Source: Phoronis australis
Taxonomy: Eukaryota; Phoronida; Phoronidae
Direction: 5' to 3'
DNA: 64,000 nucleotides
Assembly (NCBI GenBank): GCA_002633005.1
Contig: NMRA01000018.1
Location: 315,892-379,891, forward strand
Part shown: piece after piece, positions 12,534 through 24,680 of the stretch
Numbering within the stretch: the stretch's first letter is position 1
Layout: the number at the start of each line of letters is the position of its first letter
Made by a program: the position numbers and the translations under genes
The notes under the pieces: model-generated
The model's database searches: none
What the model was told of the DNA's origin: nothing
The model's input: only the letters and a program-made list of their open reading frames with translations

Positions 12534-13979
12534 CACAGTTCTACTGTGAGTGTACACCAATATGATAATCGAGAGTAGTTCTACTCGCCGCGTCAGCTGC
12601 AGGTATCATTATCTCTTTTATGACACACAATGTGTGACTGGGCAATGCTTTTTCAAAATAGTGTTAAAGCCGGTGGTGCGTGAGACCCCTGAGGTCCCTG
12701 TCAAGTCCTCACGCCATAATAACCGCCCAGGCGCTTAGAAAAGTTCATTTCGGGGGGGGGAGGGCCTCATTATAACCAAAGGCCGTTGAAACCCGGTCTC
12801 CGAAACGGGTAAAAGCGGAAGCTAAGATTCATCATATTTACACTCTGTGACGTATCTGTAATCTATGAAAGACTTTCTACAAAACCATGGGCCATTGCTA
12901 TCAAACTTTGCTGCTAAATTATGATCATTTTACAGAAAACTGTGCTGAAATCCCTTAGGGCTAAAACTCGCCGACTGCCCGCCTCGTAACTGACGATATG
13001 GCGACTTGAATGCTTGAATAAAAATACAGTTTTGACACAAGCAAATTACCTGAAATCCTCCTTAAGTTTTCCAAGGAGCGTCCCTAAGAATTTTAAGTTC
13101 CCGTGGAGTCGGGATCACGGCAGGTTTAAGTACAAATCTGTGCTACATCGTGCCATCTACATGTATGATCGGCAACATGAGAAAAATGTCTGGACGAACA
13201 CACGTGTTGTTGTCACGTGACGTTTGTTTTGAAGTTGTCTGCGTTTGTGAGTAAGCGANCACAGTTCTACTGTGAGTGTACACCAATATGATAATCGAGA
13301 GTAGTTCTACTCGCCGCGTCAGCTGCAGGTATCATTATCTCTTTTATGACACACAATGTGTGACTGGGCAATGCTTTTTCAAAATAGTGTTAAAGCCGGT
13401 GGTGCGTGAGACCCCTGAGGTCCCTGTCAAGTCCTCACGCCGTAATAACCGCCCAGGCGCTTAGAAAAGTTCGTTTCGGGGGGGGGGCCTCATTAGAACC
13501 AAAGGCCGTTGAAACCCGGTCTCCGAAACGGGTAAAAGCGGAAGCTAAGATTCATCATATTTACGCTCTGTGACGTATCTGTAATCTATGAAAGACTTTT
13601 TACAAAACCATGGTGCATTGCTATCAAACTTTGCTGCTAAATTATGATCATTTTACACAAAACTGTGCTGAAATCCCAGGGCTAAAACTCGCCGGCTGCC
13701 CGCCTCGCAACTGACGATATGGCGACTTGAATGCTTGAATAAAAATACAGTTTTGACACAAGCAAATTACCTGAAATCCTCCTTAAGTTTTCCAAGGAGC
13801 GTCCCTAAGAATTTTAAGTTCCCATGGAGTCGGGATCACGGCAGGTTTAAGTACAAATCTGTGCTACATCGTGCCATCTACATGTATGATCGGCAACATG
13901 AGAAAAATGTCTGGACTAACACACGTGTTGTTGTCACGTGACGTTTGTTTTGAAGTTGTCTGCGTTTGTGAGTAAGCGA
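12534..13979. repeat. Near-identical 725/720-bp tandem pair split by a single n
   Basis: Copy 1 is 12534-13258, the uncalled n is 13259 and copy 2 is 13260-13979. They differ at about a dozen single bases and two small indels (poly-G length near 12750/13480, and CTTAGGG against CAGGG). Copy 1 continues the left flank and copy 2 the right flank with the junction exactly at the n, so this looks like two overlapping contig ends joined without merging. The matching 62- and 68-codon frames are simply duplicated and not evidence of genes. Confidence 0.85.
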
Positions 13980-16472
13980 GTGCGTGCGTGTCACCAGAGT
14001 TCATTTGCCAGAGCAGATACTGTCTTTTGGCCATAGCCACGCAATCTAACGAGCTAGATGTGCATTGTATCTAAAGAAATTTGCACAAGCGGTAGGCCTA
14101 AACCAGAGTGTTTCATTCAGCACTTGCCGGTCTCATGTGCTAAAACGTTCGACATTTGTCTTGGTAAGGCCATATTAGTCGCCATGTGGCTGGATGCGTA
14201 CTTGATTATCTGACAGTTATTTTTCGGTGTAAAGGTGTGTAAGCATTCACTGTCAGTTGTCATTTTATAGAATATTTGGCTTAAAAACACCAATTATGGT
14301 TAATCAAACAATTCATCTTAAAAATAACAAACATTTTTTTATAGTAATAGAAACTGTCGGAAATTAGTGCCAATATTCATTTCTTATCGATGCTGATAGT
14401 TCCCGACTAATGTCTTTGATGACAGGTTCATGTACGTAGCACGTGCTTCCTGGCCACGTGCTTTTAACACTGGCCAAGCATTTAATTAGTCTTCGATTCA
14501 CGGTTTTCACGTGTAGGCCTACAAAGAAATTTGGATTCCTGTTGGAAACGGGAAATATCTACAAACCAATGCCGTAGACAAGTACACTACTTCTGTTCTG
14601 AAAGTCCAGACCATTGGTCCTCGCAATATCAGCAGGAACTTTGTGTTCGTTTTGAGGCATGGTGGAAGTTTGAAGTGTATAGTCACGGCTAAATACCGAC
14701 AAAGCGGCGAGGCTCATGGTCTACAAATTCTGCGCACAATGATTTTTTCAGGACTGTCGGATATTACTGATAAATTGAAGACGTTACTGTAGAATTTTAG
14801 GACTGTAGGTAAGGCATTTTTCGCACGTACACGTTCATGGACTGGGCGCTTATTTTAGCAAAGTCTGAAAACGTGTGGGGGTGCTTATAGGGGCATGGGT
14901 GATTATTGGGGTGAATACGGTATGTCATTAGCGGAAGATGGAGATTGCGGAATGTGACAAAAGTCACATCAACATTTGGCGATTGCAGAATTTTTTGCAG
15001 AATAAAATTGGACATTTTTCACACAAAGCTATTGCTGGAGTAAATACACCTGGAGTGAGGAATAACCACACTTTGAGCTTACTGAATAATGCTGATTTCT
15101 TGTGGTACATAATCTTTAAATTTAAGCTGAAGTCGGCCAGCACCAGTTGCGGGCTTCAGCATTGAATCTACTGACAAGTTAATTCTAATTACTAATTTTC
15201 TGATTCATTAATTCAACATCATGTCAGCCTTTTACTACTGAAATCATCTTGGTAATTATCTAGATAATTTGTGTCAATAACAATGTTATTCTAAAATATT
15301 TATTTACCAGTTTTCACTTGCTTGACATATTTGTTTTGAATAACTGCTACCATAATTTTTAGAGACTTATTCTGAAGAATGCAAATTCATCAAAACTAAT
15401 ACAAATCACATTCACTTTCATCTATTTCCTATCACCTGTGCCATTAGTGAGTGATGACAGCATCTTGACAGCTAAGACACACACAACATGCAGGCACACA
15501 GTTCCCTAATTACATTCTTTTACCTCGCATCACGACAGCACCGATCATAAAATCAATTTCTCTCCCACCAATGACAGGCCAGCTCTTATCAAACATCAGA
15601 AACGCTGTCAACGACCCCATCCTCTCTGTGCTAATAACAATACAGTCAATATACCTGAGCCCAGTCTACCTGCAGTTATCGGTATAACATACAGTTATTG
15701 ATTAGTATGGTAATAACTAGCACACAAGAGTTAAGGCTACTTGACTGTCTAAACTGAGTAGCTCAATATATAGCAGTGCATATACAGTGCAAGCAAGATT
15801 TCTGGAGACAAAGTGATGGCATACAACACTCAAGCTATGGTGTAATGAATCCACTCGGGTAAGAACGATAAGCTAGTATTATTGATGAACTAGTGAGGGC
15901 AAAGTAGTATTGGCCAGTTTGTCATCACACCTAGGATATAACTATAAGAAACGGAGCAAGTGTAAAAAGTCCCACATCACGCATACAATAGCAAAACTTT
16001 CACGATTGTGCATGTTCAGATAGTTGGTGCAAAGCCTACTGGGATTGATCAGCATATATCAATCACAAGTAGGCTCACTTGAAACTGTGTGACCAGCATA
16101 CTAGTCGACTCTGTTTTACTTTTACCACAATAATGTTTTGAACAAAATGTAGCATACTATAAAGCACTGACCTTCTAGACACAGTGGCATCTGCTACATT
16201 AACAATGTACTATCCCGCCACTCTCATGCATCACGTTCACCACCCACCTTCCCATCAACATAAAAACTGCCATATCAACCAAAATTTTTAACATGGATTT
16301 GCAGTAGCAAAGCAGTCTAGCGACTACGGAAAAAGCGTAGCAGTAACGCTACCTGTGGGCGCTACAACACACTACAATCATGTCAAAAATGTAGCAAGTT
16401 GCCGTGAAAGACTGATCTGTCGATAACAAAATATTTTGCTGCAATTCTGATAAGACAAAGCTTGAAATTATC
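13980..16472. other. Intergenic; one possible orphan exon
   Basis: No recognised gene. Apart from the possible minus-strand exon at 15524-15665, only short chance frames and AT-rich sequence are present. Confidence 0.3.
15524..15665 (-). other. Possible orphan coding exon, unrecognised
   Basis: A less AT-rich 142-base stretch is open on the minus strand between an AG (15666-15667) and a GTAAAA donor (15523-15518). It reads RYIDCIVISTERMGSLTAFL, then KSWPVIGGREIDFMIG. A 47-codon open stretch can occur by chance and no family is recognised. Confidence 0.2.
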
Positions 16473-16987
16473 ATAAGGCCCTTTCATATTGACTTAACTC
16501 CGGTCTGAGCGGAGCGTCGACTTAAACAGCGCAGTTAACCGGACCGTTCATACTGGCTTCGGTAGTTTATGACCATCGAAGTAAAGGGTTGGTGACGCTG
16601 ACGTCATCAAAGTTATCGCAAGGTAGCGCTGCACGCTAAGATTTTTTTCAATGTGACAATTTGGGAACATTTAAATGTACTAAATGACATTAAACTCATT
16701 TTTAAATCGATTGGTTATCATTAGAGCAAAAAATAAGTAGTTATTAGTGATGGCACTACTCTGTAAAGGTTGACGATAACAGTGGCACCTGGCGATAACT
16801 TCGATTGGACCGGAGTTGAGCGTTCACATACTGCACCGCAGCGTCGACACTGAGGTCTTAAATTCACCTGTTAACTGCGATGTTAACTGGAGCTGTTAAG
16901 TGCGATCCAGGACCGGAGTTAAGCATTCATACTGACCGCAACTCCCCAAACCATCGACGCGTTGAGGTTAGTATGAAAGGCCCTATA
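16473..16987. mobile_element. Non-autonomous TIR element, copy 2
   Basis: About 515 bp with terminal sequences ataaggccctttcatattgac and, in reverse at the other end, agggcctttcatactaacctc. It shares with copy 1 landmarks such as ggtgacgctg, cattggtgattat/gattggttatcat and accgcaactccccaaa. No coding capacity, so MITE-like. Confidence 0.65.
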
Positions 16988-17085
16988 CAGTGACTTGTCA
17001 CTCATCGACCAAAGTGGTACTTGTTTACAGGTTGAAAACATCAGCTGGTGATGTAGATGGATGAATGTTTACATGTCTTGCCTTT

Positions 17086-17775
17086 ATGATCGACATATGT
17101 CCCGAATAATAGATAAATGATACGTGTGTTGCAAGCTCGTTACCAGAGATGAAAAGGAGACCGAGGTAGGCGATATAAGGTCATTTATTATGACTAATAT
17201 AATTACAATATAATGAATACAGGTAAATAACACAAAAATGGTAATCTCTGGTAAAATGGGCAATAAAAAAGCGCCGGCCACGTGGAAGTATGAGAGAATG
17301 ACGAAAACTGGGAGGTAGAGGGTGGGAAAAATTAATAAGTTTTGGAACGTATGACAATGTGGCTGGAACAAAGGTGAACTGAAAGCGAGGTTACAATAAC
17401 AAAGAAAAAACGCCTAAGGACACGTGACAATCATCAGCCTATAAGAGCCAAGAGCTGACCAAACTCGAGGCACGTGATAACAACAGACCAATACGAAGGC
17501 TGAGAAAACGTCGTGTAGTCCTGCACGAGGGAATAATGGAATAGACCGAAATGAGGGGGGGAAAGGAGTAAGGCTGGTCCACATGCTCACATAAATATAT
17601 TTAACAAGTGAAATACCATTATGATCCACATATATCCCGAATAATAGATAAATGACACGTGCATCGCAAGCTCATTACCAGAGATGAAAAGGAGACCGAG
17701 GTAGGCGATATAAGGTCATTTATTATGACTAATATAATTACAATATAATGATTACAGGTAAATAACATAAAAATG
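17086..17775. mobile_element. Pair of 145-bp direct repeats about 540 bp apart (TRIM-like or tandem duplication)
   Basis: A block of about 145 bp (atgatcgacatatgtcccgaa ... ggtcatttattatgactaat ... acaggtaaataaca) occurs at about 17086-17235 and 17623-17772 in the same orientation with a few percent difference. The middle (about 390 bp) codes for nothing. Short direct repeats around a small non-coding middle fit a TRIM-type LTR remnant, but no primer-binding site or target duplication is clear. Confidence 0.5.
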
Positions 17776-19250
17776 ATCTCCAGTTGATCATCAGAGATGT
17801 TGAAGTTGTGCTCTGTTGAGTCAGAGAAAGGTCCAGGCTCAGTTAGAACAGATAGAAAACAGTTGTGTGTCTGCAACATTGCTTGAAATGATAATTATTA
17901 TATTCCATGCACTTATCATTACGATCATACTCCATCTGAATCAGACATAAATTGGAGATTTACAGAGCTTACTGAACTTTTGTGCTTGGTGCTAAAAATA
18001 ACCCTTAGCAACGGAAGGAAATATCTCTTTAGAACCAGGTAAATTCCTTTAGATCCTCGAAATAGACCTTGTTACAGATTTATGTGGATTTGAAATTTTT
18101 TACAAAATCCTTATGACTTTGCCTTATTATTATGCGACTGCATAGGCCGTTACATATATGGACAGCTCAAGCCATTCTGCAATCATCCCCTATATAATTC
18201 AATAAATTACACACAATAACATCAAAGTCAAAATGGGTCAAATTCGAATGTTGCAAAAGAAATAATGGATTCATGTTTTATATCCAGAATCTAATTTTGC
18301 ACTTCAAGTTATGTCATCAACACTAATTTTGGCTCAAAATGATGTCTACAGGGGGTTAGCGGGAATAATTAGATACCCAACAGATACATCACCGATTTGC
18401 CAAATATAATGTGGCTGCAACTCCGCTATTGTGACAACTTGTCATCACCCCCATATAGCTAAAAAGGAGACGGGCAAGCACTGGAAGGTATAGTATTAAG
18501 CACACAGGCAGAAAAAGATGTAAAGGGTCTGAGATTCAAAAGGCAGTCCTGCACGACTGTCTCAAGTGATCCCAGTTAATGTTGGATCACAAAGCGAAAA
18601 CAGTAGAATTTCACCATAATTTCGCAAAACCAATTGTGAGAATTGCATGGTTTCTCAAGGGCCGCTAACATAGCCGTGAATACTCACAATTTCTAAAAAA
18701 ATTATCAGGTAGTTGGCATGGTATAGAGATTCAATATTGATAAAGCACAATGGTTATCAACATAGTTCTGTAGGTGGAGTTGGAATAATTGATTAACCAG
18801 CATGTATCCATGACTTCAAAATTTCACCCTGAGAGCAAATGCCCTGATGGGAGGGAGGTGTAGCTTAGAATAATCAAGGCAATTCTTATTTGTTACACTA
18901 ATAGTTCAACTACAAAACCATCATGTACATTATTACTCCTAATCATAACATCAATTGCTAACCTTCCACAATTACATAACCTGAAATGACTTGACAACAA
19001 CATGACATCCAGCTGGTACCAGTTCATTGGTCCCAGCACATAGTAATCCCTCAAGAAACAGGTGTGAATAGAGGAGGAGCAAAGCACAGCCTCCATGGGT
19101 CATTGGTCAAGATCAGATGTTATGTTATGTGACACTGAATGAATCCAGGTAAGAAGACATTGAATCTGTCAGCAGTGTAACAGAACATAAGCTGTTGAGA
19201 AAGAAATCAGACCACTCACGGATTGGAAACTGCTACATCTTTAGACCAGT
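17776..19250. other. Intergenic, nothing clear
   Basis: No gene, tandem repeat or element ends recognised. Short frames only. Confidence 0.3.
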
Positions 19251-19640
19251 TGGTTTGTATTTTTACAGCAGTTTTAGGAGGTGTTTTCAGTTGTTTAGGT
19301 TGGTATTTCCACGGTAGGTTAGGTATGCATTAACAGTAGTTTTGGTTGGTGTTTTCAGTTGTTCAGGTTGGAATTTCCACGGTTGCTCAGGTATGCATTC
19401 ACAGTAGTTTGGTTGGTATTTTCTCTGTAATTTTAGTTGGTCGCAGTTTTGGTTGGTACTTTCTCAGTTTTGATACTAATTTACGGTACTTTTCGTTGGT
19501 ATTTTTACAGATTTGGTTGGTAGTTTCATAGTGGTTTTGACTCATGGTATTTTTACACTTATCTTGGAACAGATTTTCAATTCTTTGTGAATTTCCACAA
19601 CAGCTTTGAATAGAATTTTCACAGCAGGTTTCGGTAAGCA
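19251..19640. repeat. Degenerate minisatellite of a ttggttggtattttcacagtagt motif
   Basis: The motif recurs with changes about a dozen times. A longer near-repeat of about 65 bp (ggttggtatttccacggt...aggtatgcatt-acagtagtttt) appears twice around 19298 and 19365. Non-coding; the minus-strand 80-codon frame here only reflects the repeat. Confidence 0.6.
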
Positions 19641-19805
19641 CTGGAGTAAATTAATTCCAACAATTGTACCACGGCTCCTATAGCTCATGAATAATATCAA
19701 GTTATAGGCCAAATTAGATGCAAGAAGGGAAAACGAAACCGATGCAGTTGACAGATCATGTGTCATGCACCGTCATGTGGAGTGAGCATTCTATTACACT
19801 GTTCA

Positions 19806-19944
19806 GTAAAAGTGGCGTAAACGTGTCCCTCTTCAAAATGGCTACCGGGAACCAATTTCACCGAATAACAGACATTGCCGTTATTCAGTGAAAACTGGTT
19901 CTCGTTAGCCATTTTGAAGACGGACCCATTTACGCCACTTTTAC
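19806..19944. mobile_element. Foldback (long inverted-repeat) element
   Basis: Left arm 19806-19869 and right arm 19880-19944 are near-perfect inverted repeats (gtaaaagtggcgtaaa at the start, tttacgccacttttac at the end) around a 10-base loop. The whole 139-bp unit would fold into one long hairpin. Typical of a foldback or very short MITE. Confidence 0.8.
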
Positions 19945-21948
19945 CCAGTATTCTGTTCTATTCTGCCATACTAATGTACCTGATCATGATATCTGCCTAA
20001 TATCGAAATGTCATTTTCATGCTGCACTCTAGCATCGCTTTTGTTTTCAACTGATTGCTTACGTAGCTTGCTGATAGAACTGTAACTGTACCTAGTATTT
20101 AACTATGCTAGAGACGCTTAGTACTTTAAAGCAGTTATGGTGTTCTACTGAATAACAAACTCTTGGGACAGAAAATTATATCTAGACTGTTGACTTAACC
20201 GAAACTCAAGGACTACACAAAAATGTTTAGTACGCCTACAAACCACTAACATAAGTGTGCAAAACAAGGCCAGAAATTGATAACATAATATTGCAGTGCG
20301 TTATTTTCAAGGCATAACAACAGCACTGTAGTCAAGGACTGGGGTTGGAAAATTCATAATTCAAAAGATGAATTCCTATCAATAAATCAAGTTTAATTTG
20401 GTTGAAGGTAAAAAGAAAAAGTTTTAAAAAGTTATCAGCATGGACCATAAGAGTGGATATTTTTTTACTGAAATCGATTTCCAGGCTGCCACGAGAGATA
20501 AAAGGATGGTATAAGAGACAGCGTAACACTTTAATTCGGATGCATAAGGCGCATAATGACAATAATGATACCAAAACCTGAACTAATTCACACCATTACA
20601 TAAAGATGATGAGACTTGCTATGGTTACAAGAATTGATTTCAGCAGCACACTCAATGCTTATTAGGGTGTAAACAGCATATCTTCTCATCAGTGTGCAAA
20701 ATTGCTGTTTGATGGACGCTATGAAGTGAAGACCGAGGCAATTTTTTAATGACTAAAAGAAATCAACTACAAATGCATACATTTTCTAAATGCCCAATAA
20801 TAGTTAAAAAGAATTAGCCAAAACATCAATAATGCCACCAGACATCTTTAACTGTGCTTAGTATGGGTGTCTAATCCTTTATGTGCCAGATTTGTTGCCA
20901 GGTGTAATGCATGTGGGGTGGATGCTTGCCTGACCAGAGGAAGTTGCTCTACGACAAGTTGCTTTAGTATAACTCGTAGCATGAACATGACTATTGCTAT
21001 TTTAGGGCGTCGAGGGCGAAACTCTTGTTAGAACCACTGACAAGCAAATATGACACAGCTTAGCTTTCAATGTACTTTGTTTTGTTTTATGCATTTTGGT
21101 AGTGAACTTTAAGGATTTTCTTCACGCACTCTAGGGCCTTGCTCAACAACTCTGGCAAAAACGAGAAGTTAACTTGAGCTTTCCTCGTTGCTAGCGGTTC
21201 GGTTAAGAATGCTACACTGAGAGCTAAACAGGGCGAAATGATGCCTTTTAACACCACCTTTGAAAGAACTTGTTTTGGCTCACATTTTGGGGTCACACCC
21301 ATGTGTATGTGTGAAAATGTTTAGTTAAAAACAGAAAATATTTTTTTTCTGAAAATTGAAGAAATTGCGGTTCATATCAAACTTATGTCAACATACAAAG
21401 TACAAAATGGGCGGAAACTTTTGAAGCAAACTCTTTTGCAATGGATGGTTTGTGATGTAGACCGTATTCATATAGAGTGCAGACCTTTGCCAAGGTATTG
21501 TAGTATTTCCCATAATGCACTGACATGTGATTACATAACATACATGTTAAGCTGGCACTATGAACAAGCTTGTTCAGTCATGCATATTGCAAGACTGTGA
21601 CAGAGTGCATTGTATTTCCAACTAATAAGGATACATGCAGGTCTAACAGTATCTCAGTGCTAGATATATATTACGATAGTTCAAGACAACCATGCAATAA
21701 CTGCTAAACACTCTATGTTCCAGTTTGCAATCGTGATCTTTATAGTACTGATTGAAGTTTTAAACCAACTTTGAGTCGACCATTCATTCTTGTACTAATT
21801 TTTTTACACAAGCATGAAAGTTGAAAAAGATTCATTTCAGATTTTACTTGACCGAGGCACTACATGTTATGCAACCATAGCATCATAATAGCATACTGAG
21901 GGCTAAACACGCACTGAGGGCTGAACACATACCCTTCCCACATGTAAT
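19945..21948. other. Intergenic, nothing clear
   Basis: No recognised gene or repeat. The frames at 21087-21302 (minus) and 21385-21600 (plus) show no family features. Confidence 0.3.
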
Positions 21949-23042
21949 TTTTGCGAGTTTTTAACAATAACGCGAGATTATGTGAGACTTAAGTGTGACG
22001 TCACCGGAAGTGGGGCAAAGCTTGTCGTTTGACCATTTGCCCGATACGGTAGCATAGTGTATTCTGTTGTTTACTTCGAGTTTTTAATCTTTTAGTGTGA
22101 AAAATGCCAAACAAGCATTGCTGTTATGGCAAATGAAATTCAGATTCCCACAATAATACTAATTTCATCCCGTGTATTTTAACGGGCGGAAGGCGAAATC
22201 CGCTCACTTCATCAAAAATACAATTTCTACACCTAAAATTATCACCTAAAAAGGCGCTTACTTTCTTCAGTGATCCTTTTTGCTTCTAAACATACCTTCA
22301 ATGAAGCATAGCTACGGGAAATCAGGTGACTTTGGTGAACAATTCCAGCTCCACTTTTTGGTTACTGTTAACTTTGACCATGCGCGCGATAACCACAAAG
22401 TATTTCAACTGAGTCAGGTGAGTATGAGGCAAAGGCTAGCGCGAGACTGAGCGAAGCGCGTAAACTGGCGCGTCACACTTGCACAATAGCATGAAGAAAA
22501 TATCAAGTGAAATTTGTAAGATTTGTGTCCCTTGGACTTTTTGTTCATCAACAGGCGTGATTTGACATACTTTCCTCAAAATGGCGCAAGGTTTTCATGG
22601 ATATGTTCAAATTATTTGTAGACTAAATTGCATCCAGTCAGGGTATGTGCTAATTATAACTCCATGTGCACATATGCATGTTTCAATTGATTTTATTTGC
22701 TGTATTTTGAAATGAGTAACTTTTAGTGGGGATATACTATCGCCCTTGTATGCCTGCGGCATTCAGGCCTAGACTGGGTCGAGTTCCAATTTCAGTCCGT
22801 TCACAGCTTCGCACAACATAACAAGTTCACATTTTCTTCGTCCATTCACAGTTATTCCATGATCCATCTACCATCCCTTAATTCGTGTTAACGTTTTAAG
22901 CATAAAATTCACCACAAAAACTCCAGTAAGATTTCGTGTGTGTGTAGCAAAGACTAGGGGCAAAACAAGAACAATATGGCGGGTTTTGCCCTCTTTCCGG
23001 TGACGTCACATTGACTAGTTGGAAACTCGCAAGTGAGCTACT
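21949..23042. mobile_element. 1.1-kb TIR element with a THAP-like remnant
   Basis: Terminal ttttgcgagttttt at 21949 pairs with cttgcgagtttcc read in reverse from 23043, and gtgacgtcaccggaag (21995-22010) pairs with the inverse copy at 22994-23009. Inside, a start codon at 22104 opens a THAP-like N-terminus broken by a stop. The arrangement suggests an internally deleted cut-and-paste transposon of a THAP-containing superfamily (P, Kolobok or ISL2EU type). Confidence 0.6.
22104..22280 (+). pseudogene. THAP-like N-terminus with an in-frame stop
   Basis: Reads MPNKHCCYGK, then TGA at 22134-22136 where a cysteine codon (TGC/TGT) is expected, then NSDSHNNTNFIPC. The pattern CCxGKC-NSDS-xxFIPF is familiar from THAP-type proteins of invertebrate transposons. 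The remainder is frame-decayed. A dead copy. Confidence 0.5.
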
Positions 23043-24075
23043 AAACCGTAAGTTTCTGATTTGTTGCATTGGAGTTGGTTGTTCTCTGAAACCTGCAAAC
23101 TAATTTACAGGCAGATAGTCTGAACACATAACCATTTCCCCTATACAATCTGAAATTAGCTGAGTTGGCACTGACCAAAAGTTAAAGCTTTTAAATATTT
23201 GAACGAAGTCTGCTAAGATTCATCGTTTCAGTTTTAATTTTTAATAAAAACAGCAAAGTTGATACAGCGGTTACCTTTAACACAAAATGCTTCTTTATTT
23301 ATTTATTAATGTAATATTTACAATGCTATTACTGCTTTAAACTATTTCTGCGGAAACTTATTCCTGCTTGCCCTGGTCATTAAATTTCGGTAATGCTACA
23401 ATTTTGTGACCGCTTATTTACAAACTTGCATTTCTCTTAGCAGGAATCCAGTCCCATTGTATGCAATAGTTCTCACATACAAAACTTCTTAGGTTCATCA
23501 AGCCTATCAACAGTTTTTGAAATTTAAAGTACACAAATTCCAGGGGTCTGAAGTGTTTTGGGAAGGAGATCTCTTACTCTGAATTGGTATACACTCTCAC
23601 TACTGACTGAAATTTAAGGTTCTGCCAGATTTCCCAACACATACGTAACGGTGGAATCCCCTATCTCGAGATCACATTCTCAATTCTCCTATAGGCAACT
23701 GAGCATGAGACTTAACGAGCAGTGCATACATTATCCAATAAAGAAGGATATGACTGATTTTTGCAATGAACTCGCTTTCAATGTGAACAGTATAATTTGG
23801 GCTATGAAAGTGACAACTACCAAATTAACCGCAATGAACTTGAATGAGTATAGTTAAGGCAGTGATGTGTGAAGTAGCTCCATCTTCGCTTGGTCCAGCA
23901 GTGATGTCATTTGCAGAATCGAGGCTTGGTAAGCCCGGAGAGTGCAGCTGTAAATGTGGCAAGTTGAGCGAATAGTCAACTTGAGTGAAACTAAAGATCA
24001 ATTATTTGATAAACTTCTATTGTCTTAATTGACCTTTGTAAATTAATGTTTGGAGCAATCAGAAATAATTGCCGA
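23043..24075. other. Intergenic, nothing clear
   Basis: AT-rich sequence with short frames; no element ends or exons recognised. Confidence 0.3.
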
Positions 24076-24231
24076 CCACAATACTGAAGCCCCTAATCAC
24101 TCATGCCATATTCATTATGATGTCAAGTGTACCAGGCTGGCCTTTCCAGCTTACCACAATACTGAAGCCCCTGATCACTCCTGTGATATTCATTATGATG
24201 TCAACTGTACCAGGCTGGCCTTGCCAGCTTA
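24076..24231. repeat. 78-bp tandem duplication
   Basis: Two units, 24076-24153 and 24154-24231, both ccacaatactgaagcccct...aggctggcct-tccagctta, differing at a handful of positions. The small open frames on both strands result from the duplication. Confidence 0.85.
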
Positions 24232-24485
24232 CCAAAAGCATTTGAGCATGAATACCAAACAACAGGTGAATGGCTGGACTTACCTTACAGTTAGGCATTA
24301 GTACCCCAAGACAGGTAATGAAATGTTTATTTTGTTGGCATTGACCCCAGGACAAATCCTAGAGTTCATGGCACTGCATACATGCACCATTTTTCAAATT
24401 CACAATTTCAGGGTTAGCTAACATCAATAAATTCTGAAACATTTTCTTGAGTTGCTTATGGTATTTATGTTCTTGATGGTACTGG

Positions 24486-24680
24486 AAATAGAATCCTATA
24501 ATGGTAAGGAATATCATAAGACTGAAATAGAATCCTATAATGGTAAGGAATATTACGAGACTGAGATAGAATCCTATAATGGTAAGGAATATTATGAGAC
24601 TGATTTCATGACAGTATAAGGCCTAGTTTGATTTCCGTTTTTCAGCCAGCTAAATATGGCAAAATGCAAGTTAAAGAAAT
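24486..24680. repeat. 39-bp triplication at the head of a dispersed repeat
   Basis: Units at 24486, 24525 and 24564 read aatagaatcctataatggtaa plus ggaatat..gagactg. The tail (acagtataaggcctagtttg...tttttcagccagctaaa) recurs in single-unit form at 49128-49235, so it is a dispersed family whose head was tandemly amplified here. Confidence 0.75.

Noticed and set aside
12550-13941. Pairs of identical 62- and 68-codon frames
   Set aside because: Copies of the same bases in an unmerged overlap. Near identity reflects recent duplication or allelism, not coding constraint.
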